A stretch of DNA of 34,544 bases from Krasilnikovozyma curviuscula (lineage: Eukaryota > Basidiomycota > Tremellomycetes > Cystofilobasidiales > Mrakiaceae). Both the position numbers and the translations under genes were made by a program. Shown here one piece after another: positions 23,279 through 34,532 of this stretch (within the stretch, counting starts at the first letter, position 1; each line of letters opens with the position of its first letter). Below the pieces are notes generated by a model, which was not told the origin of the DNA, made no database searches, and was given only the letters and a program-made list of their open reading frames with translations. Where the stretch lies: the NCBI GenBank assembly GCA_014825775.1, contig MVAQ01000228.1, positions 1 through 34,544 on the forward strand, written 5' to 3'.

Positions 23279-26200
23279 ATGTCGTTAATGATGTACCAAT
23301 CTTCCAGCCATCCGAGCCAGCATTTCGAGCAGCAGCTTAACAGCACCTCCTCCGCCTCATACTTTCTAATTGATCCAAACTCCCCGGAAGCTGGCAACAC
23401 CAACAAGAGGCGTCGTGAAGATTCTCCCTTTGAGAGCGATTGTAGCGACGACGGCTCTCACATTACAGTAGGCTAGTATTCAATTTCCCCTATATTCATA
23501 GAGGCAAGTCTGTTATGCTGATACTCAATCTCCTTGGATATATCAACCCTCGAATACATCAATCAGGTGCTGGAACTGTTGAAATAACCGAGAAGAAGAA
23601 ACGAAAGCAGGTCGGTCGTTAATCGCGATCCCACTCTCCATGCTCATGTCCAGTTTCAACTCACTGATGCGTCCTCCCCATTCGTCGTCTTCTTCATGTC
23701 ATCAATTGTGAACCAGTTTGTAGCTTGTGACCCTTGTCGAGAGAAGAGAGTTAGATGCAATTTGCTAGCGCTCCAAGAAGCTGGGAGCGAGAAGAGGATA
23801 TGTGGGAGATGCGAGAGCAAAGGTAATTACCAATTGTCCACCTTTCGCCAAATCAAGCTATGTCTGACTTGGAATATCTTGCCGGTGATTATTTTGGTGG
23901 GATTGTGTTCTCCCTAGGGCTCGCGTGGTAGGACTCAAGCGTTTGTTGTTCACCAGGTGCACGGCTGACAGGTTGATACTTTTCTTCAGTACAAAATTTA
24001 AAATAGCGTCAAAGAAGCCACGGAAGCCTAGGAGGCCAGCTCGACCGACAGTATCTACTATTAACGCGCTTCAATTAGATGCTTCGGGTTCAAGCACGCC
24101 TGCTAGCGGTAGTTCTAGCAACTCGCCTCTCACGCTCAGTGTGCTTTCTGAGACTTCGTCAATTTCTCACCTCTCTCAACATGCAATGGCTAGAGCTTTA
24201 GGTCAAGATCTTGTCAAGTCTTTTATCAACAAGTGAGTTAGTAAATCATGCCGGTGACAACGATGGCATTGGCTAAAGTCTGTTTGACAGGGTTCACTTC
24301 CACAAGATACTTATCCCCAACAAGACCCTTTTTGAACTGCACGAGTGTGTTGAAGTCTCGTTGCTTTCCGAACAGGTCGGCGGTCTCCAAGGAAGAGGCG
24401 GTTCGCTAGGAGCAGGTAATTACTGCTTGCTTCTCAACGAATTGCGTGTTTCACTCACTTTATCGTTTTGATGTAGCAATTGTAGCATGTGGGGCTCGGT
24501 TCAGCTCCAATCCTCTCATCGTGAATGCAGGTACACCGCGTCATCTCGTTGGAATTGAACGAGAAAGCGTTTGTCAGGTACTTCTTGAACGTGCTCTCCA
24601 CGTCATTGATGTCGAAGGGATGATGCGGATGGTCGGCACCGAGTCTATTCAAACCATGAAGCTTCTTCTACCATTGCTGCGTTGGAGAGCTAAAGTTGCC
24701 GATGATCCGACAAAAAGAAAAGTCAGTCATCTCGCTGTTTATAAATCTATTAGACGAAAACCCACTAAAAGAACAATATTCTCAATAGGATGCATTAAAA
24801 CAACACAGAGTATTGACTGGGATCATGCTGCTGCATTTGCAGCTGGAGTGGGAAGAGAAAGGCCTAGAGAAGCCTAAAGACGAAGGCGACGAAGACGACT
24901 CAGAAATTTGGTGGGAAACTATCACGAAAGCTTTGACCAAAGCTTCATCCAGCAAAGACGGAAGTATTGTGGCTCATCCAAAGTAGGCATGGTTCTCTTC
25001 AAATAGCTGAATAAGCAACCATGACACCTGATGTTCAATATGAATTACAGATGGAGTACCAGGCTATTCTCACACTTTCCTCATCTACCTGACTCGACAA
25101 TCAACACGTCCGTCGTATCTAAAGTTACGATGAGAACCCTAATAGGAATACACATCGTCAGGACTCTGGTGACTCTGGAAAAGAGGTTTAACGCCATTTT
25201 TGAAGGGCGGGAGCCGAACGAGTTTCTGAGTATATTGGAGGTTGAGGCTGAAGCAGCTTGGGCAAAGCTTCGACAACTCTGTGAATGGACTTTGGAGACC
25301 GGAAAACATATGCCGCTGACCGAAGATGACATCGGATTCCAAAAGGTTGGTCCGCTGTCTGGTTCATGGAACGAAGACTCACTATTTGGACTTGACTTGA
25401 TTCATTTGAAGGCTGCCCGTCCTCTATCTGAAGCGTCCCAGAACAGCATCTGGTCGGTATTTTTATCCTTCTTCCCTGCTGCTTCTTGCATTAACATCCA
25501 CCGGTGAGTGCAACTTTGTCATTGTGTTTCCATCCGCGGTAATTGATACATACAACATTATCCATGCTTCTCAGGATCGTGTCAACCTACAGCTCGCTTT
25601 GTCCCGAAGCTTTCGGCGCACTTTCTCAGAAAAGTTTCGAAATCACTCTGGCTGCCAATCGTCGTTGTGCTCTGTCGATGGGCAAAGTATTAGGGTCTGA
25701 TGTCCTCCTGTCCAACGGCAACGAATACATCCTCAAAGATCTGCCGACCATCGCTTCTTGGTTGGCATCTGCTCCAGTTCGCCCCGATATAGGCTGGACT
25801 AAAATAGTTAAAGCGCAAGAGACTAACTTCTTACTGGAAGGGATGAGAAGACTGGGCTTCTCATGGAACTGTGGAAAATATATTCCTGAAGTCTTAATGG
25901 CAAGTTCTTTTCTGAACGGGTATACTGGAAATTGCATTGACTCACTTACTGATATCTGGCTCTATAGGCTTTAGCTCATGCAAAGCCTTTGGACGATATA
26001 ATCGAGCCAGATTTCCCCATCACTAACAGCTCTGTCATTTTCTCCCCCGCAGTAGACTTCGATGGATGGCCGTCGTTTTTTTCATCGCTAGGTCACCAAG
26101 CTAGCACAAACATTTCTACACTCCCTGAATTTACAAGTGGGGTTTCGACTTCCGAATTTCCCTGGAGCTCGAATTTGGAAAACAAGTTCTGGCAACAGAG

Positions 26201-26279
26201 CAATGGCAGCCAGATGCAGCTTCCGGCTGGCTTTGAGTCTTTGTTTTCTGATGTCATAACAGACTTTACCGAATTTTAA
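23279..26279 (+). CDS. Zn2Cys6 fungal transcription factor, tandem paralog 2
   Basis: Exons: about 23279-23441 (or -23467), 23567-23610 (or 23593-), 23717-23822, 23918-23927, 23990-24232, 24291-24415, 24477-24721, 24789-24982, 25051-25345, 25412-25503, 25575-25899, 25968-26279; about 717 aa. The first junction is ambiguous; both options keep the frame. KKKRKQ precedes the zinc cluster C73-x2-C76-x6-C83-x14-C98-x2-C101-x6-C108. The sixth Cys is made from a 10-nt exon plus the next exon, exactly where paralog 1 has GLEC. The regulatory domain aligns along its length with paralog 1 (ACGARFSSNP, RTLIGIHIVRTL, LSFFPAASC, KPLDDI) and ends VITDFTEF. The last intron begins with GC. Target genes are unknown; it is probably a regulator of the same pathway as paralog 1 or a diverged duplicate. 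Confidence 0.85.
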
Positions 26280-26500
26280 AAAATGCTTTTCTTGTTCGTA
26301 GTAAACATCGTCACTACATCGTCACTGCTGTCCGAGTGACTCGTCCATACCCATTAGTTTCTCTATACCTTGCCTTAATTCTATCTGTACCGATTTATAT
26401 ACCATTACCAAGGCATTATCAAATTCTGCTACACAAGGAAGAGAGCGATGTCCTCTTATTTGAATGAAAGAGAGACTAAGCACTGGTAGCATTGCAGGGG

Positions 26501-27606
26501 TTAAGTCGCTGGGCGCAAAGCTCTCAGCCTGAGTACATGTGAAGAAGAACCGACATCAGATTCGGAATACCCAAAATTCGATCCAGGGTGAATGTGAACT
26601 GAAACCAACCTGTCTGCTAATCTATCATCCTCCTCGCCGACTTTCTCAGTTGCAGCTGGCTCCACCGCAAGGTTCTTCTTCACGCCTTCTAGTCCACCTT
26701 GGCCAAGCTCATGCTGAATTTCCAAACCAGCCTCATCAGCAACCTGCTGCATCAGCAAATCCACTTGGTCCTGTGGTGTCGTGGTAGCTGTAGTAGATGA
26801 CATTGTTGATTCCATGTACGAAGTTTGGACGTCCAAGTCGGTGAATTGAGATTCAAACTTGTCCATCACTAGTGAAATCTTGGTCCCACCAACCAAGGAA
26901 ACATTTTGAAAGAAAAAAAAGGCGGACATGTTAGCCAGAGATACACCTACACACACGCACAAGGAGCGAACTGAACCTGTGCTTACCCTCTCCAGGTTCA
27001 TGTTCTCCATAGCTTTGTCCATCCCTCGAACAACGTTTGTCATGCTTCCAGTCACCTATATTAAGGCCAATCATTTGATAGTCTGAGCCATTGTTCAACA
27101 TAGGTCTTCATTCGGTGTCGCTTACCTGCTTCATCGTCACCGCCGTCTCGACTCGACTGGCGACGGCATCGATCCTACTGCCCAGCCTCAGGAGATTTAG
27201 AGCTTCATTCTTCTTCCTGATGACGTTCGAAGCGTATATTCTAGCGCCTTCTGTGTTGCCCTGTTGCAGAGCCTGTTATGGGACGAAAAAAGGCGTTGTG
27301 AGGAGACTTGATGTGAGGGTAGATAAGCATCAAACGAGACATTTCTTCTCTCACCTTCTTCAGCTTTGCCTTTTCTGCATTTTCATCCTTTTGTGCCTTC
27401 TTTGACTGACGCTGGAGCTGCTTGGCGGTGAACTGGAAGCAAAAGAGCAAGGACAGCGTCAGAGAGGATCTTACCAGTGGAAAGCAGATTGATTACCTTC
27501 AGGTTAAATAGGGATTCTGGAAGCAGGCAGTTGTTCAGTTTCTCAAACTACTTTCAGAATCAAGAGAGAGTATGAGAGATCTGTACTTACTTTCGAGTGC
27601 ACTCAT
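26501..27606 (-). CDS. DID2: ESCRT-III associated protein Did2/Vps46 (CHMP1)
   Basis: ESCRT-III subunit that recruits and regulates the AAA ATPase Vps4 during multivesicular body sorting at endosomes. Exons on the minus strand: 27606-27591, 27516-27497, 27432-27355, 27272-27126, 27055-26987, 26878-26610, 26528-26501; 208 aa. It starts [20 protein letters not shown], followed by the basic helix [87 protein letters not shown] and [20 protein letters not shown]. The C-terminal [12 protein letters not shown] is a good MIM1 motif for binding the Vps4 MIT domain. These features are specific to CHMP1/Did2 rather than Vps2. Exons 1 and 2 are only 16 and 20 nt. It is divergent from PNG1, with 215 bp between start codons. 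Confidence 0.95.
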
Positions 27607-27821
27607 CGTGAGAAATAATAGAGGATGGCGTTGTGAAGCACCTCGAACTGGAATCGTCGGAACGACAGGTTCCCCAGTGACGATCATTTCGCCTAGAAAT
27701 CCCAAATTGTGAGAGGACATTGTCTACTGCCTATGTTCTTCAAATCTTTATGAAATGCCCTCGTTCTAGTTCTCACCTATTAGATCAACCGACTGCTATT
27801 CCTCTTCGCCTTGCCCTTGGA

Positions 27822-29995
27822 ATGTCCAGCTACTCACAGCTTGTGGATGGTTACATCTCTCACTGTCTGAGGCAGCACATATCTGTTGGGATACCCAAGT
27901 CTCCAAGTTCAGCGGAAATCTTTGTGTTGGGTCAACTCCTTGCTAGAGAAACAAGCTCGACAACTGACACCCTCCAGGTGACAGCAGATCCAAATCTCTT
28001 TCACCATATCGCCCGCCTCGATAAAAGCTCCGACGAGTATGAAGATAGAAAGCTGCTTGCCCTAGCCTTCAAGGAGCTACCAGAAGATTTCCTCTCAAGC
28101 CCCACACCACCGCTGCCATCGCACGTCCCTAAAGACGATCCCCCATCAGCCCTTGCTTACAAGCTCGTCACTTGGTTCCATAAGTGTTATTTCAAATGGG
28201 TGGATCCGGTAATTTGCGAGGCATGCAACGGTAAAACACAGTCGATTCGAGTCGATGGCCCTTCTTCCCCAGACGAAGTGTCGGGAAAAGCAGGACGTGT
28301 CGAAATTCATGAGTGCCAAAGCTGCTACCACTTGACTAGATTCCCGAGGTACAACAGTCTACCTCACTTGATCAGGTCAAGGATTGGCCGCTGCGGAGAA
28401 TTCGCCTTTGTGTTCCAATTCTTCCTGCGCGCGCTGGGATTACGAGCTCGCTATGTCTGGAAGTGAGTCATGACGCTCAAAGTAAAGCCTAATCAAGCTC
28501 ACACCACTGACACTCTGTGTATTTTAGTGCTGAGGATCACGTGTGGAACGAATACTTCTCTAAGAGCTTGAACAGATACGTCCACATCGATTCGACGGAA
28601 GGAAGTATCAATACGCCTCTAATCTACAGTAGAGGTTGGGGAAAGAAAATGACATGGGTTCTTTCGTTTGGAATTGAGGGGGCTAGAAACGTTTCAAGAG
28701 GATATGGTGCTACTGGCGGGCCGGGAGTAGAAGATGTGGAACGAGTAAGTAAAACTTAGCCAGGAACTCTGCAATATCAATGACTGACATATCAAAACGT
28801 AAAACCAGGTACTTGGCAGCATCACATCTAATCGTCGGTCATCTCTCTCTTCTCCGCAGCAATCAAATCTCGAGGAGTCAGATCTCGTCGAACTTGCATG
28901 GCTGCAAGATGATGAAGGCAGACTAGAAGAAGCGAAACATCAAGAGATGACTGGGAGGACCTCAGGATCTCTTGAATGGAGGAGAAACCGAGGTGAAATA
29001 GCAAGGTATTCAGCTTCATCTACTTCTGGAAAGTCCGTTCTTTCAGAGGCGGACTTCGACCTTCTGAAAGCACGTAGCCATCACATTTGGACGCTAGGGC
29101 CACCTCCTGCAAGCTCCAAATCTTTAACTTTAACGTCACCACCTACATTAAATGGCTCAGCGAAACTCCTTCCAGGCACCTCCTTCAACCCAACTCCAAT
29201 CATCAGATTAACATCTTCGGCCCCCTCTCAAACATCGTCCTCATTCGTTCCAACTTCCATCTCAGCTTCAGATTCGTTTATGTGCGAGTTCTCTTTCAGG
29301 ATATCAACACCATCGAAGAGCGTTGGTGCTGATGGCATGGCGTTCATCGTCCATTCCTCACCAGAAGGGCCTTCCGCAGTGGGAGAGGGGGGGCACGGGT
29401 TAGGCTATGGTGGGATCACTCCTGGATGGTTGGTCTCATATTCTCTTCTATGGGATCATCTCATCCTTCACTGACCTCTGTCTCTCGTTACAGGGCGGTC
29501 GAGATAGACACATATCAAACGCAAGATCGGACTCAAGACCCGCCTTGTCCACATATCTCGCTCCACTCACCGCCCGACCCTCACCACTCCAACAGCTTGG
29601 CTTGCACCTCTTCCCCAGATCATCTACCGCCCCTGGTAGATGGAAGAGAGTACAGGATGAGGATCAGATGGAATTCTCAAAATAGAAAAGTGGAGGTATG
29701 GCTCGGTGACTCGATTGAAGCTGGATTCACTTTTATCTTTGGGAAGGAAGGTGTTGGTTTGGCAGCTAAGGAAGAGGAACGGGTTTGGATAGGAGTGACT
29801 GCCAGTTGTGGTGGTCTCTTTGAATCTGTGAGTTTTTCTTTGCTCTTTCTTGGTTGTAGCGTTAATATAAAAGTGGTGGGCTCGAGAAATGGGATCGATC
29901 GGTGGTCGATATATGGACAGAAGGCAAGCTGACATCGATTATGGACTGATTTCGTTTAGCATGACGTTCTAAAGTGGGACTTGTGGATACTATAA
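27822..29995 (+). CDS. PNG1: Peptide:N-glycanase (PNG1) fused to a C-terminal L-type lectin domain
   Basis: Png1 removes N-glycans from misfolded glycoproteins exported from the ER to the cytosol. Exons: 27822-28462, 28528-28744, 28809-29428, 29494-29827, 29960-29995; 615 aa. An in-frame ATG at 27750 is an alternative start. Residues 1-340 are the transglutaminase-like core: zinc-binding pairs C132-x2-C135 and C165-x2-C168, and an intact triad Cys191 (GRCGEF), His218 (EDHVWNEY), Asp235 (HIDSTEG), then RGWGKKMTWVLSF and the usual fungal tail GRTSGSLEWRRNRGE. Residues about 378-615 look like an L-type (legume/bacterial) lectin: DGMAFIVHS, GGHGLGYGGI, AVEIDTY (Glu496, Asp498), DPPCPHISL (Asp508, His513), EYRMRIRWN, WIGVTASCGG and HDVLKWDLWIL. 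Exon 3 alone contains both the Png1 tail and the start of the lectin, so the fusion is read directly. The lectin assignment is by motif memory. Confidence 0.88.
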
Positions 29996-30333
29996 ACTGA
30001 TGTTGAACGATTCCGTTGAAGTTTCCTGCGAGCTTGAGCCAATAGGAAGCGCCAACAACTTTGTTTTGGTTTTGACGTTGCGGCCGCACCGCCAACGCAA
30101 GCGTCCTCGCCACAGCAAGGAAACGGCAAAACGACGAACCTAGCTGACTTCCGTTTTGACTCAATCAGCAGCTTCAGAACTTCTCTTAGAGAGTAAACTT
30201 TTCACGTCGATTGAGGTTTCCCTCGAATGTGAGCTTTGCTCGATGGTTTTTGCTTCAAAGCTTCTGATCAGAAGTTTTCATTTTTTTTTTGGCTGCTTCT
30301 GACAACTTTGCCGACCGCCAGTTCTTTCTACGG
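29996..30333. other. Intergenic region between PNG1 and the PPR gene
   Basis: 338 bp. Holds the PNG1 3' flank and the promoter of the PPR gene. A GCGGCCGCACCGCC-like GC-rich patch lies near 30080. No gene is seen. Confidence 0.5.
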
Positions 30334-33300
30334 ATGCTTGTTCTCCTCAAGGGGGCAGCCCAAGTCAGAAATGCAGCCAGTCCCATCGTCAGGATCGCAT
30401 CCCAGCCCGTGCTGCAGTCGGATGGCACAAAACCCCTGCCAGGCGTCGCAGGCAGACGAGCAGCGATAGCATACAAACGAAACCTGCAATCTTCATCAAA
30501 ACAATCATTGATATCCCTCTTGCCAACAGAGAGACCTGGCTCAAGCAATTTCACTATCGAAACCCTCAGCCCCCAGTGCAGCAGCTCACTTACCCTTTCC
30601 CAGGTTCAAGCTAGGTTCAAGCATGCATTCGCAGAAGGTGATGCTGAGCATCAGGTGGAAGGACATGACGAGGAGGGAAGGCACATAGAAGGAGAGGATG
30701 GTCGTCTGGTAGAGCTGGAGGAAGAAGGTGAAGTCCGTTCGGAGGAGCTGAAGCACAGGCCTGCCGCAGAACGGGAGGTAGACTACACTACCACCAAATC
30801 AGCTACTCCAATCAGAAGGAAGCAACCTCAACAGCCCAAATTGAAGAGCCTGGCCTCCCCAGTACCTCCCAGCACCCATTCCCACAGCCTCGACCTCGAC
30901 CTCGCATACCGACAAAACATCCAGGATTTGACCTTCCACCCTTCCCTTCACCACACCATCAAGGGTTATATCGCCAAAGCATCCGGAAAATCAGCTATCC
31001 CAGTATCGACTGATACATTCAATGTTGCTTTGACCGCCCTCACTGCTGCCAGAAAGCCTCGCCAGCCTATCACCCAAATTCTCCAAACTTACAACGCTTT
31101 GCTGGAAAGGAACGGCATCCCAGACCTTCGAACATACGAGACCCTCATCACTTTGCTATGTACCAGAGATGCCGAGGTTTCTCAGTTGCTTGAAGAGTCT
31201 TCAAATCGAAAACTCGAAGATCAGTTGGCGTTCGCGCCGAGTCGTCCGTTGTTCACTAATTGGGTCCAATCTGACGATGAATCTGTAAGTTTGAGACTCC
31301 CGAAGCTTAATTTTTGAATGTAGTTTGATTACTAATTGTTTCTTTGCTCACTTTTCAGAAATTACCTTTGCGCAATGACCAAGCGCTGAAGCAGGAGCAG
31401 AATCTTACTTCAGCTAGAACCCTGTTACTTGCCACCGTCGCTACATTTCCGAACGAGAAACTTTCAATCTACGTTTATAACGCGGTACTCAACTCACTGG
31501 CTCGACATTCTCTTGTGGAAACGTCTATCAAAGTGTTTGCTCAGATGGAGAGAGCTCAGATCTCACCAACATATGAGACCTTCAAGAGCTTGGTTGATGT
31601 GTATGCATCGGTAAAGGATGTTACCGGCGCATTAGAGGTGTTCGAAGAATTTGATAAGGTTCACAGAGAGGGTGGGATTGACACCCAATCAAGGTATGTG
31701 AACCTCGATTCCCGGATCGGAGACTTCTTCACTTTCTAACTTCACTTTGTATTTATCTTTTGATGCAGTCCTCTTGGAAGTGTTGTTGTTTGGAATGCGT
31801 TAATTAATGCCCACATTTGTGTCGGCGATGCAGCTTCGGCTTTAGTCTTAGTTGACCAGATGTCCAGCGCTACCTCGCCTGATCAGTTTGTGCCACCAAT
31901 TACCCCATCAACCATCACAACACTCATTACTAGCTTCACCAAGAATGGAGATCTTGAAACTGCTCTTGAGTGGTACCGCCGATCTCTGCCAGTGACTCAT
32001 GGTCTTCCCGAATCCGACCCAGCAACTTCGCAGTCAGAGTTCTTACCACTCGAAGCTCAAGCCCATAGATTCCTGCTCAACCACAGCTATTTCAACAATG
32101 ATCCGGCAACCTATCACTATGTGTACTCTCAATGCCCAGACGAGGTATTGACACATGTCGACTTGGAAAGGGAACTCTGCATGAGGATCTACGAGGCGAT
32201 GACTACGAAGGAAACAGAGTCAGCGAAGCTACATGTTCAATCCATCATCTCGAGCATACTGCGTGCTCAAAAGTCTTCTCCGAACTTGGTCATTCCTTGC
32301 TCCGTTGCAGAGCCTCTGCTTCCTTTGATGTTACAATATGGCTTCGTTGGCGAAGCTGCATCGCTCATGGATCTCACTCTTCAGTCATCATTCTCGCAAC
32401 GCAACACCACAATTCAGTACTCATTATCGTCTTTTGTCGCCTCGTGCGTTCGTCGCGTGATCGATGAGTCCTGGCCAACTTCGTCATCCGTGGAAGCTCT
32501 TTCGTTGGTTCAGTCTTGGTTGCTCTCGGCTCAAACCAAACGAGTTGTGCTAGACTACTTCTCCGAATTTGAACTTGGTCTCATCAACTTGTATCACAGA
32601 ATCAAGTCGGACAACGACATCGCTCAACTTAACTTCAGTCTTTCAACGTGGAAGCTCTTCATAAGAGCCGCCAGAGGCACCGACAGACGTACCTTCCAAG
32701 CGTTCGCCGAAACGAATAATCTACCAGATAATCATCAATGGGCGCTTCAAGAGGTGCTGGAAGACGTGGTTGCAGTTTCTAGATCTGAAAACCCTTCTGG
32801 GGGCAAGGTGGATTTGCCAACTCTCATTACAATCGCCCCAACGCTTATTGGTATTCTTGGAACTGATTCGGCTCATCAGCTCCTATCTGCCGTTAACGAC
32901 CAGTATGCAATCTCAGTGTCCGAAGAACTTTCAATGTCTGAAGTTGGCACCTTTGACGCACCGTTGAACGTCATGGCACCAGAATTCCGACCAGTTTCAC
33001 AGGCGTCTTTTAAAGAACCGACGCTCAAGTACGACGATCGTCTATCCATGGAAGTCAACAAGGATCGTGGACGCTCTTCCAAAGGTGGAGGGGCGTACAA
33101 GACAATCAACGCAATGGGTTCTTACAACGTTTTGAAAGCGGGCGTCAAACAGGGTTTCACCGTGTCACCAACCGATCTTGCGTGGCTCCTCGAAGCTCTG
33201 TCTAGAGAGAATGTCAGCCGTAACATCATTCTCGACGTTATAGCCCTTGCACACCAGGGTATTGAGGAACTCTTGGACACTATCCCAGCCAAAAAATCTG

Positions 33301-34502
33301 CTTGGATTGCTGTTGAAAATGCTTGCATCATTGCATTCGCTTCACTCGAGGACCTCAAAACCGCTAACTTTCACAGAATCAGGCTCATTGATAGTGGCTC
33401 TTCCCCTACCGCAGCTGCATACGCAGCTTTGATCCAGCGAGCTGTTGACACGACCGATGATGCTTCTGTCGCAATGGCTTTGTATACTGAAAGTCGCCAG
33501 TTAAGTGTAAAACCAACCCAATTTCTCTTCAATACTACTTTGGCCAAGCTTTCTCATGCTCGAAAAGCCGAACAGGCAATGACTGTCTTTGACGACATGA
33601 TTGCTTCTAGAGTTGCTCCGTCGGCTATCACTTACGGGACTCTGATCGTGAGTCATTGAGCGTTCTGATCTTGCAACAGCTCCCCTAACCAATCTTTTTT
33701 TCTTCGACGTGTGGTCAGAATGCCCACTGTCGTGTCGGCAATATCGCTAAAGCTGAACAACTCTTTGTCGAGATGCTGCAAAGCAATTTCTCCGCAATGA
33801 GAGCTGTACCTTTCAAGTCAGTACAGCTTCTATAATATCCTTGTTCTGTGTAGTGATACTGAAAATATTATCCTACAATTTACAGTACCATGATCCAGTA
33901 CTTTGTTCATACTGAGCCAAACAGAAACAAAGCTACTCAATACTATGATGCTCTCCTCACGGCTGGTCTCAAGCCGTCCCCACACACCTACAAACTCCTC
34001 ATGGAGTCTTTCGCTCTCATCAGCCCACCCGATCTTGAGGCAATGAAGCGAACATTCAAGGAGCTGGAGAATGACAAGGCGTCAGAGATTCAAGGTACTC
34101 ATTGGGCGACTATGATTAATGCGTACGGTACTATTGCCAATGGTGAGTACGCTGTCAAGAGATTTCGTGACTTCCTGCGAACTGATGACTAACTTACTTC
34201 TTTGGTACCCACAGATGTCGACACTGCTATCTCTATTTTTGACTCCATATCTCGGCACCCAGCTTCCAAGGATCCATCCCGTCTCGCCCCTCTTCCTGAT
34301 CCAGTCTGTTGGGAAACAATCCTCAACGTCCTCATTACTCATAAGAGGTTCGGCGATTTCGATAGATACATCTCCGAAATGGAGAAGTCCAACTTGAAAT
34401 CAACCGCATACGTTCAGAATGTCATTATTAAGGGTTTCGCCGCTCGAGGTGAAATCGAGAAAGCCAGAGAGACGTTTGAAGCAATGATTGATCCACCAAT
34501 TG
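30334..34502 (+). CDS. Large pentatricopeptide-repeat protein, probably mitochondrial (3' end beyond window)
   Basis: PPR proteins bind organellar RNA and act in its processing, stability or translation. Exons seen: 30334-31284, 31359-31693, 31769-33647, 33719-33816, 33886-34142, 34215-34502; about 1269 codons so far, and the gene continues. The N-terminus (MLVLLKGAAQVRNAASPIVRIA) is basic, hydrophobic and low in acid, as for a mitochondrial presequence. Repeat-like helical pairs occur throughout: TFNVALTALTAARK, YVYNAVLNSLARHSLVETSIKVF, YETFKSLVDVYASVKDVTGAL, VVVWNALINAHICVGDAASAL, ITYGTLINAHCRVGNIAKAE and TYKLLMESFALI. I cannot tell which fungal PPR factor this is. The start is the ATG at 30334; the same frame is open upstream but without an ATG. 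Confidence 0.85.
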
Positions 34503-34507
34503 GTGAG

Positions 34508-34532
34508 TTTTTTTTTTTTTTTTTTTTTTTTT
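34508..34532. repeat. Homopolymer run of 25 T in a PPR intron
   Basis: An uninterrupted run of T follows the donor GTGAG of the last visible PPR intron, close to the window end. The exact length may be unreliable because of sequencing slippage. Confidence 0.85.

Noticed and set aside
26501..27055. Single unspliced frame through DID2 exons 5-7
   Set aside because: The introns happen to stay open, but the inserted residues do not occur in CHMP1 proteins and good splice sites flank them.
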